Positions 36,893 through 45,996 of a stretch of 64,000 nt of DNA are shown piece by piece. The position numbers were made by a program, and so were the translations under genes. Within the stretch, counting starts at the first letter, position 1, and the number at the start of each line of letters is the position of its first letter. The notes beneath the pieces were generated by a model, which was given only the letters and a program-made list of their open reading frames with translations, was not told the DNA's origin and did no database searches. The DNA is taken from contig NZ_CANMSJ010000001.1 in assembly GCF_947500605.1 (NCBI RefSeq), forward strand, positions 310,001 through 374,000, written 5' to 3'. This DNA is from an uncultured Lacinutrix sp. GTDB taxonomy: Bacteria > Bacteroidota > Bacteroidia > Flavobacteriales > Flavobacteriaceae.

Positions 36893-36923
36893 ATCATTAC
36901 TGCGAAGGCAGGAATCTAAATTG
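36893..36923. repeat. Short palindromic intergenic element (GCGAAGGCAGGAAT type)
   Basis: The hairpin CTGC-GAAG-GCAG lies in ATTACTGCGAAGGCAGGAAT, a sequence type I have seen scattered between flavobacterial genes. It sits between topB and the pseudouridine synthase gene. Confidence 0.5.
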
Positions 36924-36941
36924 TAACTATAAAGTATTCAT

Positions 36942-37529
36942 TTGGAAATTAAAACTCATAAACACTTCAAAATATACAAACCATACGGCATGCTTTCGCA
37001 ATTTGCGAGCAACTCTAGTAAGCAACAGCGTAAGCGTTTTCTTGGTGAACTAGGTGATTTTCCTACAGGTATAATGCCAATTGGCAGACTCGACGAAAAA
37101 AGTGAAGGGCTACTATTGCTAACTACAGACGGAAAATTAAGTAATTTTATAAATTCTAGTGGTATTGAGAAAGAATACTATGCTTTAGTAGATGGAGCTA
37201 TTACTCAAGAAAAAATTGAAGAATTACAAAAAGGTGTAGAGATTGGTTTCGATGGTAAAAAGTACCAAACAAAACCGTGTAAAGTTTTTAAATTAGAATC
37301 TGAACCAGATTTTCCAGAACGTTCAAAAAAGATTCGCGACGCTAGACATGGTCCTGTTTCATGGGTGTCTTTAATAATTACGGAAGGGAAATTTAGGCAA
37401 GTTCGAAAAATGACAAGCGCAGTAGGTTTTCCAACCTTAAGATTAGTGCGTGTTCGTGTTGGTAATATAGCACTTAATAATATGCAAAATGAGGAAGTTA
37501 GGTCTATAGATATACCAAGTACGCTTTAA
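36942..37529 (+). CDS. 23S rRNA pseudouridine synthase (RluE-like)
   Basis: This is a 195-residue RsuA/RluE-type pseudouridine synthase without an S4 domain. Motif I reads GRLDEKSEGLLLLTTDG with the catalytic Asp, and the C-terminal RQVRKMTSAVGFPTLRLVRVRVG is typical. TTG is the only usable start: the fold begins at HFKIYKPYGML, and the first internal ATG would delete it. RluE modifies U2457 in E. coli; the target here is inferred. Confidence 0.9.
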   Translation: MEIKTHKHFKIYKPYGMLSQFASNSSKQQRKRFLGELGDFPTGIMPIGRLDEKSEGLLLLTTDGKLSNFINSSGIEKEYYALVDGAITQEKIEELQKGVEIGFDGKKYQTKPCKVFKLESEPDFPERSKKIRDARHGPVSWVSLIITEGKFRQVRKMTSAVGFPTLRLVRVRVGNIALNNMQNEEVRSIDIPSTL

Positions 37530-37573
37530 CTATTATTTATAGTTTTTAATAGTTTATACTGAATAAATCTGAT

Positions 37574-37581
37574 TAATTTTG
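37574..37581 (+). promoter_or_regulatory. Bacteroidota -7 box (TAATTTTG) for the MscS-type gene
   Basis: It matches TAnnTTTG exactly, 19 bases before the ATG at 37601, which implies a very short leader. Confidence 0.5.
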
Positions 37582-37600
37582 TTTTAAATTTAAACTAAAA

Positions 37601-38848
37601 ATGAAGGAGCAAATCGCCTATTTCTTTTATAATTATTACGAAGCTTTTGGATTATCTCCAAAGTTAGCCAAGTATGCTAATATGCTTACATTGTTACTAA
37701 TAGCGCTTATTGTAACTTACGTTATAGATAGAGTTGTTAGAGCAATTTTACGAGCAATATCTGTTCGTGTTGCAAAGCATACTAAATCTCCTTTTGATGA
37801 TTTATTATTGGCTAACAAAGTTCCAAGAAATGTAGCGCATATTGTTCCGTTATTAACAGCGTTAAAAATACTGCATATTGTTTTTATAGATTTTAATTAT
37901 ATAGAAACTCCTATTCGTAAACTACTTCAAGTTCTTTTTATCGTTTTAACTTTATGGATTGTTAGAAGTATTCTGTTTACACTCGAAGATTATTTTAAAA
38001 CTTTACCGCGTTTAAGAGATAAACCAATTGATAGTTATATACAAGTATTCATGATTTTTGCTTGGGTTGCTGGAATTTTTGCAGCAATAGCAGTGTTTAG
38101 CGATGTATCAATTTTAAAGTTTATCACTGGTTTTGGTGCAGCTTCTGCTATTATCTTACTTATATTTAAAGATACTATTCTTGGTTTTGTAGCTAGTATA
38201 CAGGTGTCTATTAACGATATGGTTAGGATTGGAGATTGGATAACTTTCGAAAAATACGGAGCAGATGGTGATGTTACAGAAATAAACCTTGCTACTGTAA
38301 AGGTTCAAAATTTCGATAATACTATTACTACCATTCCGACTTATGCTATGATTTCAGATTCGTTTAAGAATTGGCGTGGTATGAAAAATTCTGACGGTCG
38401 TAGAATTAAAAGGCATTTAATGATAAAGCAAGATTCTATTAAATTTCTAACTCCAGAAGATATAGAACGTTTAAAAGGTGTTGAGATCATTAGTGCGTAC
38501 TTAGAGCAAATGGTTGAGAAAGTAGATAAATACAATGAGGACAATAATATTGATAAAACACTTAGGCTTAATGGTAGAAACCTTACCAATATTGGTGTGT
38601 TTAGAAAATATATTCAAACGTATTTAGAAAATCACTCAGCGATTAACAAAGACATGCTTTTAATGGCAAGACAGTTACAGCCTACTACACAAGGTATTCC
38701 TTTAGAGATTTATGCATTTAGTAAAGACAAACGTTGGGAAAATTACGAATATGTAATGTCTGACTTGTTTGATCATTTTTTAGCTGCAATTCCATTCTTC
38801 GAATTAGAAATATTTGAGCTTCCAAATTCGACTACTTTTAAAGCATAA
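37601..38848 (+). CDS. MscS-family mechanosensitive channel (YbdG-like)
   Basis: This is a 415-residue inner membrane channel that opens under membrane tension during hypo-osmotic shock. It has about five membrane segments in the N-terminal half; the pore-lining region is FITGFGAASAIILLIFKDTILGFVASIQVSIN. The beta domain follows with VRIGDWITFEKYGADGDVTEINLATVKVQNFDNTI and a long C-terminal alpha/beta region like that of YbdG. The gene is monocistronic with its own promoter. Confidence 0.93.
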   Translation: MKEQIAYFFYNYYEAFGLSPKLAKYANMLTLLLIALIVTYVIDRVVRAILRAISVRVAKHTKSPFDDLLLANKVPRNVAHIVPLLTALKILHIVFIDFNYIETPIRKLLQVLFIVLTLWIVRSILFTLEDYFKTLPRLRDKPIDSYIQVFMIFAWVAGIFAAIAVFSDVSILKFITGFGAASAIILLIFKDTILGFVASIQVSINDMVRIGDWITFEKYGADGDVTEINLATVKVQNFDNTITTIPTYAMISDSFKNWRGMKNSDGRRIKRHLMIKQDSIKFLTPEDIERLKGVEIISAYLEQMVEKVDKYNEDNNIDKTLRLNGRNLTNIGVFRKYIQTYLENHSAINKDMLLMARQLQPTTQGIPLEIYAFSKDKRWENYEYVMSDLFDHFLAAIPFFELEIFELPNSTTFKA

Positions 38849-38910
38849 TAACGCTTCAACTTTTTTTTAAATTTGTAATTGTTAATTAATAGTTAACTTG
38901 ATTTCTTTTT

Positions 38911-38927
38911 TAATAGTATTACTATTA
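38911..38927 (+). promoter_or_regulatory. 17-bp palindrome, candidate TetR operator
   Basis: TAATAGTATTACTATTA is a perfect palindrome around one central T and overlaps the first bases of the -7 box at 38926. Bound protein would block the promoter, as expected for autorepression by the TetR gene that follows. Confidence 0.55.
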
Positions 38928-38933
38928 TATTTG
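38926..38933 (+). promoter_or_regulatory. Bacteroidota -7 box (TATATTTG) for the TetR-ABC-HlyD-TolC operon
   Basis: It is a perfect TAnnTTTG, 19 bases before the ATG. A TTG at 38898-38900 could be the -33 element, with a slightly long 25-base spacer. Confidence 0.6.
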
Positions 38934-38951
38934 CAATCAAATTAATTTATT

Positions 38952-39629
38952 ATGAAATATTTACTTTCGAATATCAAGATTAACATTAATGAAAAAATCT
39001 ATCTTAAAGATCCAGAATCTTCAAGCCTTGGTAAACGCATTATTGAAAATAGTATCTTACTAATTGATGAAATAGGATTTGATGTCTTCACTTTTAAAAA
39101 GTTAGGCTTAAAAATAGGGTCAAACGAGAGCTCTATTTATAGATACTTCGAAAGCAAGCACATGCTACTACTCTACTTAACCTCTTGGTATTGGACTTGG
39201 CTGGAATATCAATTAGTATTCTCCACAAATAGTATAGAGAATAAAAAAGATAAGTTAGATAAGGCTATAACAGTGCTCTGCCAAACAACTATAATAGACT
39301 CTGCTTTTAGCCATATTGACGAGGTTATATTAAAACGAATAGTTATTAATGAGTATTCTAAATCTTACCTAACAAAGGAAGTTGATAGTGAAAATAAAGA
39401 AGGTTATTTTTCGGTATATAAAAGATTAGTAAATAGGTTAAATGACATTATTGTCGCTATAGATAGTGACTATAAATACCCACTTACTTTAGCTAGTACG
39501 GTAATAGATGGTGCAATGCATCAACATTTTTTAAAGGATCATTTTCAATCCATTACAGAGTGTAATACTATTGTACAGCCTACAGATTTCTTTAAAGATT
39601 TAGTGTTTAATACTTTAAAAATTAAATAA
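38952..39629 (+). CDS. TetR/AcrR-family transcriptional regulator
   Basis: This is a 225-residue regulator. The N-terminal helix-turn-helix reads IDEIGFDVFTFKKLGLKIGSNESSIYRYFESKHMLL, the classic TetR DNA-binding domain. The ligand domain is helical and not specific. The next gene begins immediately after its stop, so it heads and probably represses the exporter operon through the palindrome at 38911. Confidence 0.9.
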   Translation: MKYLLSNIKININEKIYLKDPESSSLGKRIIENSILLIDEIGFDVFTFKKLGLKIGSNESSIYRYFESKHMLLLYLTSWYWTWLEYQLVFSTNSIENKKDKLDKAITVLCQTTIIDSAFSHIDEVILKRIVINEYSKSYLTKEVDSENKEGYFSVYKRLVNRLNDIIVAIDSDYKYPLTLASTVIDGAMHQHFLKDHFQSITECNTIVQPTDFFKDLVFNTLKIK

Positions 39630-41297
39630 ATGCCAAAAAATGTTGTTGTAGCGTGGAAACGCTTTGTTGGCTTACTTAAGCTAGATAAAAAAGATGTAAG
39701 ACAAATATTTTTCTATGCTATTTTTGCAGGATTAGTTAGTTTATCACTTCCTCTTGGAATACAGGCTATTATTAACCTGCTCCAAAGTGCACAAATTAGT
39801 ACATCGTGGATGGTTTTAGTTGGTTTGGTGACTTTAGGAGTTGTATTTGTAGGTATTTTACAATTAATGCAAATTAGAATTATTGAAAACGTTCAGCAAA
39901 AAATATTTACTAGAGCATCGTTTGAATTTGCTTATCGTTTTCCAAAAATGACCATGAGCGGTTTAAATGGCTATTATCCTCCAGAATTGGTAAATAGATT
40001 TTTCGATACGCTTACGGTTCAAAAAGGATTATCGAAGATATTAATCGATTTTCCTGCTGCATTATTGCAAATTATTCTTGGACTAATACTCTTGTCATTT
40101 TATCATCCATTCTTTATAATTTACGGTATACTCCTATTAATACTTATGTACATTGTGTTTAAATTTACAGCACAAAAGGGACTTGCAACTAGTTTAGAAG
40201 AATCGGATAATAAGTATAAAGTAGCTCATTGGTTACAGGAAGTGGCGCGTTCTATTTTAAGTTTTAAACTTTCAGGACGTACAAGCTTAGCGATGGAAAA
40301 AAATGACAAACTAGTTACTAAGTACTTAGAGGCGAGAGAAAATCATTTTAGAATTCTAATTCTTCAGTTTATTCAGCTTATTGGTTTTAAAGTATTAGTA
40401 ACTGCAGGATTATTAATTATTGGAGGTTTGTTGGTGTTAAATCAGCAAATGAATATTGGGCAATTTGTTGCAGCAGAAATTATTATTTTATTAGTTATTG
40501 CTTCCGTAGAAAAATTAATTCTTGGATTAGAAACTATTTACGATGTCCTTACTTCTATAGAGAAATTAGGGAAAATTGTAGATAAGCCTCTAGAGTCGCA
40601 AGACGGTGAGATTTTAGATTTAGATGAAGATCAATTAATTGTAGAATTAGACGAAGTAAATTACTCTGTAGCAGATCGAGATACACCAATATTAAATAAT
40701 GTTTCACTAAAAATAGAACCTAAACAAGTTATATTAATTAATGGTAAAAGCGGTTCTGGTAAGTCCAGTTTATTAAAATTAATTGCCGGTTTAATTTCTC
40801 CAACAAGAGGAAAAATATATGCTAATAACAAATCGTTAATTGGGTTAAATATTAACTCTTACCGTTCGCATATTGGACAAGCCTTAACTGAAGAAACACC
40901 TTTTGAAGGCACCTTGTTAGAAAACATAACTTTTGGAGATAAAAATATTACTACAGATCAAGTAAACGAAGCTATTAAAAATGTTGGTTTAAAAGATTTT
41001 GTAAAAGCATTACCATTAGGTTTAAAAACGGTTTTATATCCTGAAGGTAAAGGTGTTTCGTTTACTATTTCTAAAAAAATAATGTTGGCTAGAAGTATTG
41101 TTAAACAACCTAAATTATTATTACTAAAAGAACCGTTAGATCAATTTGAAACTAACGAAGCAAAACAAATAATAGATTACTTAACTAATCCATCTCACAA
41201 TTGGACACTTGTAGTTGTTAGTCAAAACAGACTATGGAATAATAAAGCTACTAAAACAATAACCTTAAATAAGGGAGAAATAACTAACACATTATAA
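39630..41297 (+). CDS. HlyB/PrtD-like ABC exporter protein with degenerate ATPase motifs
   Basis: This 555-residue protein has an N-terminal six-helix membrane domain (about 20-300) and a C-terminal nucleotide-binding domain. Walker A is intact (NGKSGSGKSS). The signature motif is not: where LSGGQ is expected the protein reads SFTISKKIMLARS, and Walker B reads LLLLKEPLDQFE with Lys in place of the usual Asp, keeping the Glu. The H-loop position reads VVVSQNRLW instead of a His. It may hydrolyse ATP poorly or act as a regulated half-transporter. Gene order with HlyD and TolC points to type I secretion or lipid/peptide export. Confidence 0.85.
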   Translation: MPKNVVVAWKRFVGLLKLDKKDVRQIFFYAIFAGLVSLSLPLGIQAIINLLQSAQISTSWMVLVGLVTLGVVFVGILQLMQIRIIENVQQKIFTRASFEFAYRFPKMTMSGLNGYYPPELVNRFFDTLTVQKGLSKILIDFPAALLQIILGLILLSFYHPFFIIYGILLLILMYIVFKFTAQKGLATSLEESDNKYKVAHWLQEVARSILSFKLSGRTSLAMEKNDKLVTKYLEARENHFRILILQFIQLIGFKVLVTAGLLIIGGLLVLNQQMNIGQFVAAEIIILLVIASVEKLILGLETIYDVLTSIEKLGKIVDKPLESQDGEILDLDEDQLIVELDEVNYSVADRDTPILNNVSLKIEPKQVILINGKSGSGKSSLLKLIAGLISPTRGKIYANNKSLIGLNINSYRSHIGQALTEETPFEGTLLENITFGDKNITTDQVNEAIKNVGLKDFVKALPLGLKTVLYPEGKGVSFTISKKIMLARSIVKQPKLLLLKEPLDQFETNEAKQIIDYLTNPSHNWTLVVVSQNRLWNNKATKTITLNKGEITNTL

Positions 41298-41298
41298 T

Positions 41299-42651
41299 AT
41301 GTTAAACATCTCAGAAAACAAACTAAATACTAAAGTTGATATTTCTAAGTACACTTCTTCTAAAAAGGTATTTGGTAAAAAACACTTTAAGCAATTTAAT
41401 AGATTATTAATTGCATCAGCAATCGTTTGTATTATCATTTTGTTTTTGCCTTGGACTCAAAACATAAATGCAACAGGAACTGTAACTACATTAACGCCGG
41501 ACCAAAGACCACAGAGTATACAGTCTCCTATTCCTGGCAGAATAGAAAAATGGTATGTTAAAGAAGGTGACTTTGTTAAAAAAGGAGATACAATTCTCTT
41601 TATTTCTGAAGTAAAAAATGATTATTTCGATCCTAATTTAATACAAAGAACAGGACAGCAAATAGAATCTAAAAGTGCTTCTGTAAAAAGTTATGGTTCT
41701 AAAGTAAATGCACTTAATAATCAAATTTCAGCTTTAAGTAATGAACGTGGCTTAAAATTAAAACAAGCCGAAAACAAATTATTGCAAGCTAAGCTGAAAG
41801 TAAAAAGTGATAGTATAGATTTTGAAGCATCAAAAATTAATTTAGAAATTGCTGAAAAACAATTTAAACGTACAGAATCCCTACAGGCTGAAGGTTTAAA
41901 ATCTTTAACAGATGTTGAACAAAAACGCTTAAAGCTTCAAGAAACACAAGCAAAGCTGATTTCTCAAGAGAATAAATTTTTAGCTGCTAAAAATGAGATT
42001 TTAAATGCTCAAGTTGAAATTACAAGAACTAAGGCAGAATATGTAGATAAAATATCTAAAGCTCAAAGCGATAAGTTTTCGGCAGAATCAAATCAGTTTG
42101 ATGCAGAAGCTCAAGTTTCTAAATTAGAAAACAACCGTTCTAATTACGAAATTAGAAACACTATGTATTATATAAAAGCGCCATTTAATGGCTATATAAA
42201 TAAAGCCATAAAAACAGGAATTGGTGAGAGTTTTAAAGAAGGTGAACGTTTGGTTGGGATTATGCCAGCAAACTACGATGTTGCAGTAGAAACTTATATA
42301 AATCCTATAGATTTACCTTTGGTTCATATTGGAGAAACTTTTAGAGTTCAGTTTGATGGTTGGCCTGCAATTGTATTTAGTGGTTGGCCTAATGTGTCTT
42401 ATGGAACTTATGGCGCAAAAGTAGTAGCTATGGAAAGTTTTATTAGCGAAAATGGAAAATTTAGAATTCTATTAGCACCAGATAATGAAGATGAATACGC
42501 TTGGCCAGAAGCTATTAGAGTCGGTTCTGGTGTTAGAGCTATTGGTTTGTTAAATGATGTGCCAATTTGGTTCGAAATATGGAGACAGCTTAATGGTTTT
42601 CCTCCAGATTATTATGTTCCAATAATTAGTGATAATAAAGCAAAAAAGTAA
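41299..42651 (+). CDS. HlyD-family membrane fusion protein
   Basis: This is a 450-residue adaptor with a single N-terminal membrane anchor (about 36-54, LLIASAIVCIIILFLPW), then lipoyl half TPDQRPQSIQSPIPGRIEKWYVKEGDFV, a long coiled coil (about 120-275), and the second lipoyl half YYIKAPFNGYINKAI. It follows the ABC gene by one base and overlaps the usual order of type I secretion operons. Pro/Trp-rich segments near the C-terminus (GWPAIVFSGWPN) are unusual but seem intact. Confidence 0.92.
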   Translation: MLNISENKLNTKVDISKYTSSKKVFGKKHFKQFNRLLIASAIVCIIILFLPWTQNINATGTVTTLTPDQRPQSIQSPIPGRIEKWYVKEGDFVKKGDTILFISEVKNDYFDPNLIQRTGQQIESKSASVKSYGSKVNALNNQISALSNERGLKLKQAENKLLQAKLKVKSDSIDFEASKINLEIAEKQFKRTESLQAEGLKSLTDVEQKRLKLQETQAKLISQENKFLAAKNEILNAQVEITRTKAEYVDKISKAQSDKFSAESNQFDAEAQVSKLENNRSNYEIRNTMYYIKAPFNGYINKAIKTGIGESFKEGERLVGIMPANYDVAVETYINPIDLPLVHIGETFRVQFDGWPAIVFSGWPNVSYGTYGAKVVAMESFISENGKFRILLAPDNEDEYAWPEAIRVGSGVRAIGLLNDVPIWFEIWRQLNGFPPDYYVPIISDNKAKK

Positions 42652-42655
42652 TATT

Positions 42656-44047
42656 ATGAAACATTACATATTAATTTTCAGCTTCTTGGTGTCTACAATT
42701 GCTTTATCACAGACCGAAAATAATTTACAGTTATCGTTTAGTGAGTATTTGGGTTATGTAAAGCAATTCCATCCTATTGCTAAGCAGGCAAATTTAAAGC
42801 TAGAAGAAGGTCAAGCATATTTAATTAAAGCACGTGGTGGTTTCGATCCTAAAGTTGAAGTAGATTACAATAGAAAAGATTTTAAGGATAAGGAATATTA
42901 TAATCTATTTAACGCAACATTTAAAGTTCCTACTTGGTACGGAATTGAAGCTAAAGCTAATTTTGAAGATAATAGTGGTGTATTTTTAAATCCTCAAAAT
43001 AGTGTCCCAAACAATGGTTTGTTTACAGCAGGAATTTCTGCATCTTTAGGGCAAGGTTTATTTATAAATGAACGCATGGCTACCTTAAAAAAAGCAAAGT
43101 TTTATAAAGAGCAAACCAAAGCAGAACGAGATTTACAAATTAATGATATTGTTTATCAGGCATCTCTAGCCTATTTTAATTGGTTGCAGGCGTTTAACGA
43201 AATAGAAATGTACAAACGATTTCTTTCTAACGCAAAAACAAGATATAAAGGAGTTCGAGCAAGTGTTCTAGCTGGAGATAAAGCAGGAATAGACAGTCTT
43301 GAAGCTAATATTAACATCAATAATCGTGCTCTAGCTTTAGAGCAATCTAAAGTTGGTTTAATGAAAAACACATTAATAGTTTCAAATTTTTTATGGTTAG
43401 ATAACCAAATACCTTTAGAGATTAATCCTGATGTAAAACCAAAACAATTAGATGTTAATGAGGTCGATACTGTTTTGAAATTAGAACAGTTACTAAATTT
43501 TAATGTAGAATCTCATCCAAAGCTAAAAGCGTTAAATAGTAAAATTAGTGGTTTAGAAGTAGAGAAAAGACTTAAAGCAAATAAGCTACTGCCTAAAATA
43601 GATATACAGTATAATTTTATAACTCAAGATCCAGATATAAGTAATACATATAACACCTCTAATTATAAAGCAGGTTTAAATGTTGCTTTTCCATTATTTT
43701 TAAGAAAAGAACGTGGTGATTTAAAATTATCTAAACTAAAAATTGAAGCCTCTAAATTTGAGCGTACAAATACATCATTAAGCTTAAGCAATAAGGTCGA
43801 GTCTTTAAAACGAGAATTAGAGTCTTATGTATATCAAAATGAAATAATAGAAAAAGTTGTTGAAGATTACCAGACCCTACTCTCTGCCGAAGAGCGAAAA
43901 TTTAGTTTTGGAGAAAGCTCTGTATTTTTAATTAACTATAGAGAATCTAGTTTAATAGATGCTCAAATAAAACAACTTAAGCTCCAAAATAAATTTTATG
44001 AAACTAAAGCTAAGTTGTTTCAAAGTTTGGCTATTGTGTTAAATTAA
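42656..44047 (+). CDS. TolC-family outer membrane protein
   Basis: The track start at 42629 overlaps the HlyD gene; the ATG at 42656 begins a good signal peptide (MKHYILIFSFLVSTIALS) and is preferred, giving 463 residues. OEP-type helical hairpins follow. It is the last gene of the TetR-ABC-HlyD-TolC operon. The family repeat is recognisable from LPKIDIQYNF and FPLFLRKERGDLK. It is a second, distinct TolC, only moderately similar in style to that at 6610. Confidence 0.9.
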   Translation: MKHYILIFSFLVSTIALSQTENNLQLSFSEYLGYVKQFHPIAKQANLKLEEGQAYLIKARGGFDPKVEVDYNRKDFKDKEYYNLFNATFKVPTWYGIEAKANFEDNSGVFLNPQNSVPNNGLFTAGISASLGQGLFINERMATLKKAKFYKEQTKAERDLQINDIVYQASLAYFNWLQAFNEIEMYKRFLSNAKTRYKGVRASVLAGDKAGIDSLEANININNRALALEQSKVGLMKNTLIVSNFLWLDNQIPLEINPDVKPKQLDVNEVDTVLKLEQLLNFNVESHPKLKALNSKISGLEVEKRLKANKLLPKIDIQYNFITQDPDISNTYNTSNYKAGLNVAFPLFLRKERGDLKLSKLKIEASKFERTNTSLSLSNKVESLKRELESYVYQNEIIEKVVEDYQTLLSAEERKFSFGESSVFLINYRESSLIDAQIKQLKLQNKFYETKAKLFQSLAIVLN

Positions 44048-44051
44048 AACA

Positions 44052-44084
44052 TAAAAAAAGCCTTGATTATTTCTAATCAAGGCT
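44052..44084 (-). terminator. Terminator of the cold-shock-domain gene
   Basis: The perfect 11-bp stem AGCCTTGATTA/TAATCAAGGCT has a T tract only when read on the minus strand, so it ends the minus-strand gene at 44117. It is also the stop region of the exporter operon. Confidence 0.85.
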
Positions 44085-44116
44085 AACTGTGATTTATCAC
44101 ACGTTAATAGCAAGTG

Positions 44117-44569
44117 TTATATTTTCTTTACACGTACAGCGTTTAAGCCTTTCATGCCTTTTTCTAGTTCAAATTGTACTTTGTCATTTTCTGTGATTTC
44201 ATCAATTAAACCACTTACATGACAGAAATATTTTTCTGAGTCTTCTGCGTCGATAATAAAACCGAAACCTTTAGAAGAATCGTAAAAAGACACTTTACCT
44301 TTTCTAATAGGATCTACTTCTGGTAAATCTTCTTTTTTAGGTACGCCTAATACAATATTATCTGCTTTAATTTTTACTTTGTCTTCTGGATCTGGTGGAG
44401 TGTCTACCAAATTTCCATTGAAATCTACGTAAGCAAACTGAATGCCTTGTGTACCATTCTCTGCTGCTTCAGCCTTTCTGGCCTCCATTTTCTTTCTCTT
44501 GTCTTCACGCTTTTTAAGGCGCTTTTTCTCTTTTTCTAATTTGTTAAATGTCTGTTGCGACTTTGCCAT
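44117..44569 (-). CDS. Cold-shock-domain protein with basic N-terminal extension
   Basis: This is a 150-residue protein. The C-terminal about 62 residues are a cold-shock OB-fold, with GKVSFYDSSKGFGFI (RNP1-like) and YFCHVSGL (RNP2-like). The first about 50 residues are a Lys/Arg/Glu-rich helix (KKREDKRKKMEARKAEAAE) that may bind RNA or ribosomes. The leader holds an inverted repeat ATTAGC/GCTAAT (44593-44610) that could form a small hairpin, as in thermoregulated cold-shock leaders. RNA chaperone function is likely. Confidence 0.9.
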   Translation of the reverse strand: MAKSQQTFNKLEKEKKRLKKREDKRKKMEARKAEAAENGTQGIQFAYVDFNGNLVDTPPDPEDKVKIKADNIVLGVPKKEDLPEVDPIRKGKVSFYDSSKGFGFIIDAEDSEKYFCHVSGLIDEITENDKVQFELEKGMKGLNAVRVKKI

Positions 44570-44672
44570 TCTTCTTCTGTGTAATGTTAATTATTAGCTG
44601 AAATGCTAATTTTGGTTGTAAAAATACGATTTTCAATTGATTAATTAAAGAAAATAATGAAGTTTACTATTC

Positions 44673-45368
44673 TTAGTCCTTAGCTTGAACCACTGTTATG
44701 GTTGCTTTTACTCCTGTTGCTAAATTCCATTGATTAGTTATAAATGGAACACCAACGTCGTCTAATACTTGGAATTCTGCAGTGTTTGGGCCACTTGTTC
44801 CTTGATTTAAAGCTTCGAATTCTATAATATTATCTCCTGGAGATAGTGTTAAAAAGAAACCTTTACTATGGTTCTGTAATAACACACGAGATTGTGCAAC
44901 ATTACCATTTACATAAACACGAATTAAATCACCATCTTCTGCTTGATGGTCTCTATATATAATGTTTACACGTTTTGCTTTTGTGCTATATTCTCCCAAA
45001 AACTGTGTAACTTCACTCCCATTGTGTTTACGTTCGTCGTCGTTTCTTAGTTTTAAAGCATTTTTTAATTGCTTTTGGTATAACTCTGCAGGATTTCTAA
45101 ACTTATTCTCCTTAATCATCGAGAACTCTTTACGTTCTGCAACTGGTAGTGCTTCAGTTTTAGGTAAAACTATTTCGTTTTCCTCCTCTTTGTCTGGCTC
45201 TGCACTGTTACTTTCTTCAGGCATTATTATAAGCTCATTATCTTGTTTAGAGTCTTCAACTTCTTGAGCAGGAATTATTATGGACTTATTTTCACTATCA
45301 ATTTGAGCACTTGCAGAAAGTGCTATAAATAAGGTTAAAAGGAAAAATAAGTTAAACTTCATGGTCAT
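44673..45368 (-). CDS. Secreted protein of unknown function with acidic linker
   Basis: This is a 231-residue exported protein with a signal peptide ending SASAQ (an alternative ATG is two codons in). After it comes an acidic, low-complexity linker with repeated Glu/Ser/Pro, then a C-terminal beta-rich domain (about 120-228) with VNIIYRDHQAEDGDLIRVYV and LTLSPGDNIIEFEALNQG. This looks like an Ig- or CBM-like sandwich with a carbohydrate-binding flavour; I do not recognise a family. It is monocistronic. Confidence 0.65.
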   Translation of the reverse strand: MTMKFNLFFLLTLFIALSASAQIDSENKSIIIPAQEVEDSKQDNELIIMPEESNSAEPDKEEENEIVLPKTEALPVAERKEFSMIKENKFRNPAELYQKQLKNALKLRNDDERKHNGSEVTQFLGEYSTKAKRVNIIYRDHQAEDGDLIRVYVNGNVAQSRVLLQNHSKGFFLTLSPGDNIIEFEALNQGTSGPNTAEFQVLDDVGVPFITNQWNLATGVKATITVVQAKD

Positions 45369-45621
45369 AATAAATCTATTTGTCTAAAATAAAACAAAAA
45401 CTGTACCTAAGTATTAAAGTTTTATTAATCTCTTTAGAAAAACATTTAAAATTTTCATAAAACAGATCTTTTTGCTCCTTTTACTGCGTTAGTAGCTATT
45501 CTAATATGTTAAAAACTGTTAAGAAATTACTTTGTTATACATAGTACTGTAACAAAACTGTTTTTGTGTCGTCTTTCTAATATAACAAACAAATTATCAA
45601 TCAAATTAAAACCATAATACT

Positions 45622-45708
45622 ATGAGAACTTTAAACAACAATCAATTAACAGCAACATTAGAAGGTACTAAAAGTAACACTTGGAATTTAAGAAGACGTT
45701 ACAGATAG
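45622..45708 (+). CDS. Small ORF, 28 residues, basic C-terminus
   Basis: It runs ATG to TAG, too short for the ORF track. The peptide starts MRTLNNNQLTATLEG and ends WNLRRRYR. I recognise no family. Its ATG-A context is similar to its neighbours', and it lies in the same transcription unit as the next short ORF. It may be a leader peptide, a toxin-like peptide or a chance ORF. Confidence 0.4.
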   Translation: MRTLNNNQLTATLEGTKSNTWNLRRRYR

Positions 45709-45721
45709 ACTTATACAGATC

Positions 45722-45757
<36 letters not shown>

Positions 45758-45780
45758 AGTAATCATTAAAACCACAGATT

Positions 45781-45915
45781 ATGAAATCAATTATTAATAC
45801 CTTAAGAAAAACAAATTGTATTACTGAAGAACGTTTACATGTTAGTAGGGAGATTTACAAATTCAGTAACATAACAAATGGATTATGGAATGGCGTAAAC
45901 CGCTATGCTTATTAA
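45781..45915 (+). CDS. Small ORF, 44 residues
   Basis: It runs ATG to TAA, again below the ORF track limit. The peptide begins MKSIINTLRKTNCITEERL and ends NGVNRYAY. There is no recognised family and no signal peptide. It is followed 25 bases later by a terminator oriented for this strand, which argues that the region is really transcribed. Confidence 0.45.
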   Translation: MKSIINTLRKTNCITEERLHVSREIYKFSNITNGLWNGVNRYAY

Positions 45916-45940
45916 TAGTTAGATAGATTAGTCTAAAAAT

Positions 45941-45976
45941 AAAAAGCCGGTGAATTAGGGTTCACTGGCTTTTTTA
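45941..45976. terminator. Bidirectional terminator between the small ORFs and the E1 gene
   Basis: The stem GCCGGTGAA/TTCACTGGC (one G-T pair) with a six-base loop has a T tract on the right and an A tract on the left, so it can end both the plus-strand unit and the minus-strand E1 gene. Confidence 0.85.
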
Positions 45977-45996
45977 TGTTTTAAAATATTGTAAGT

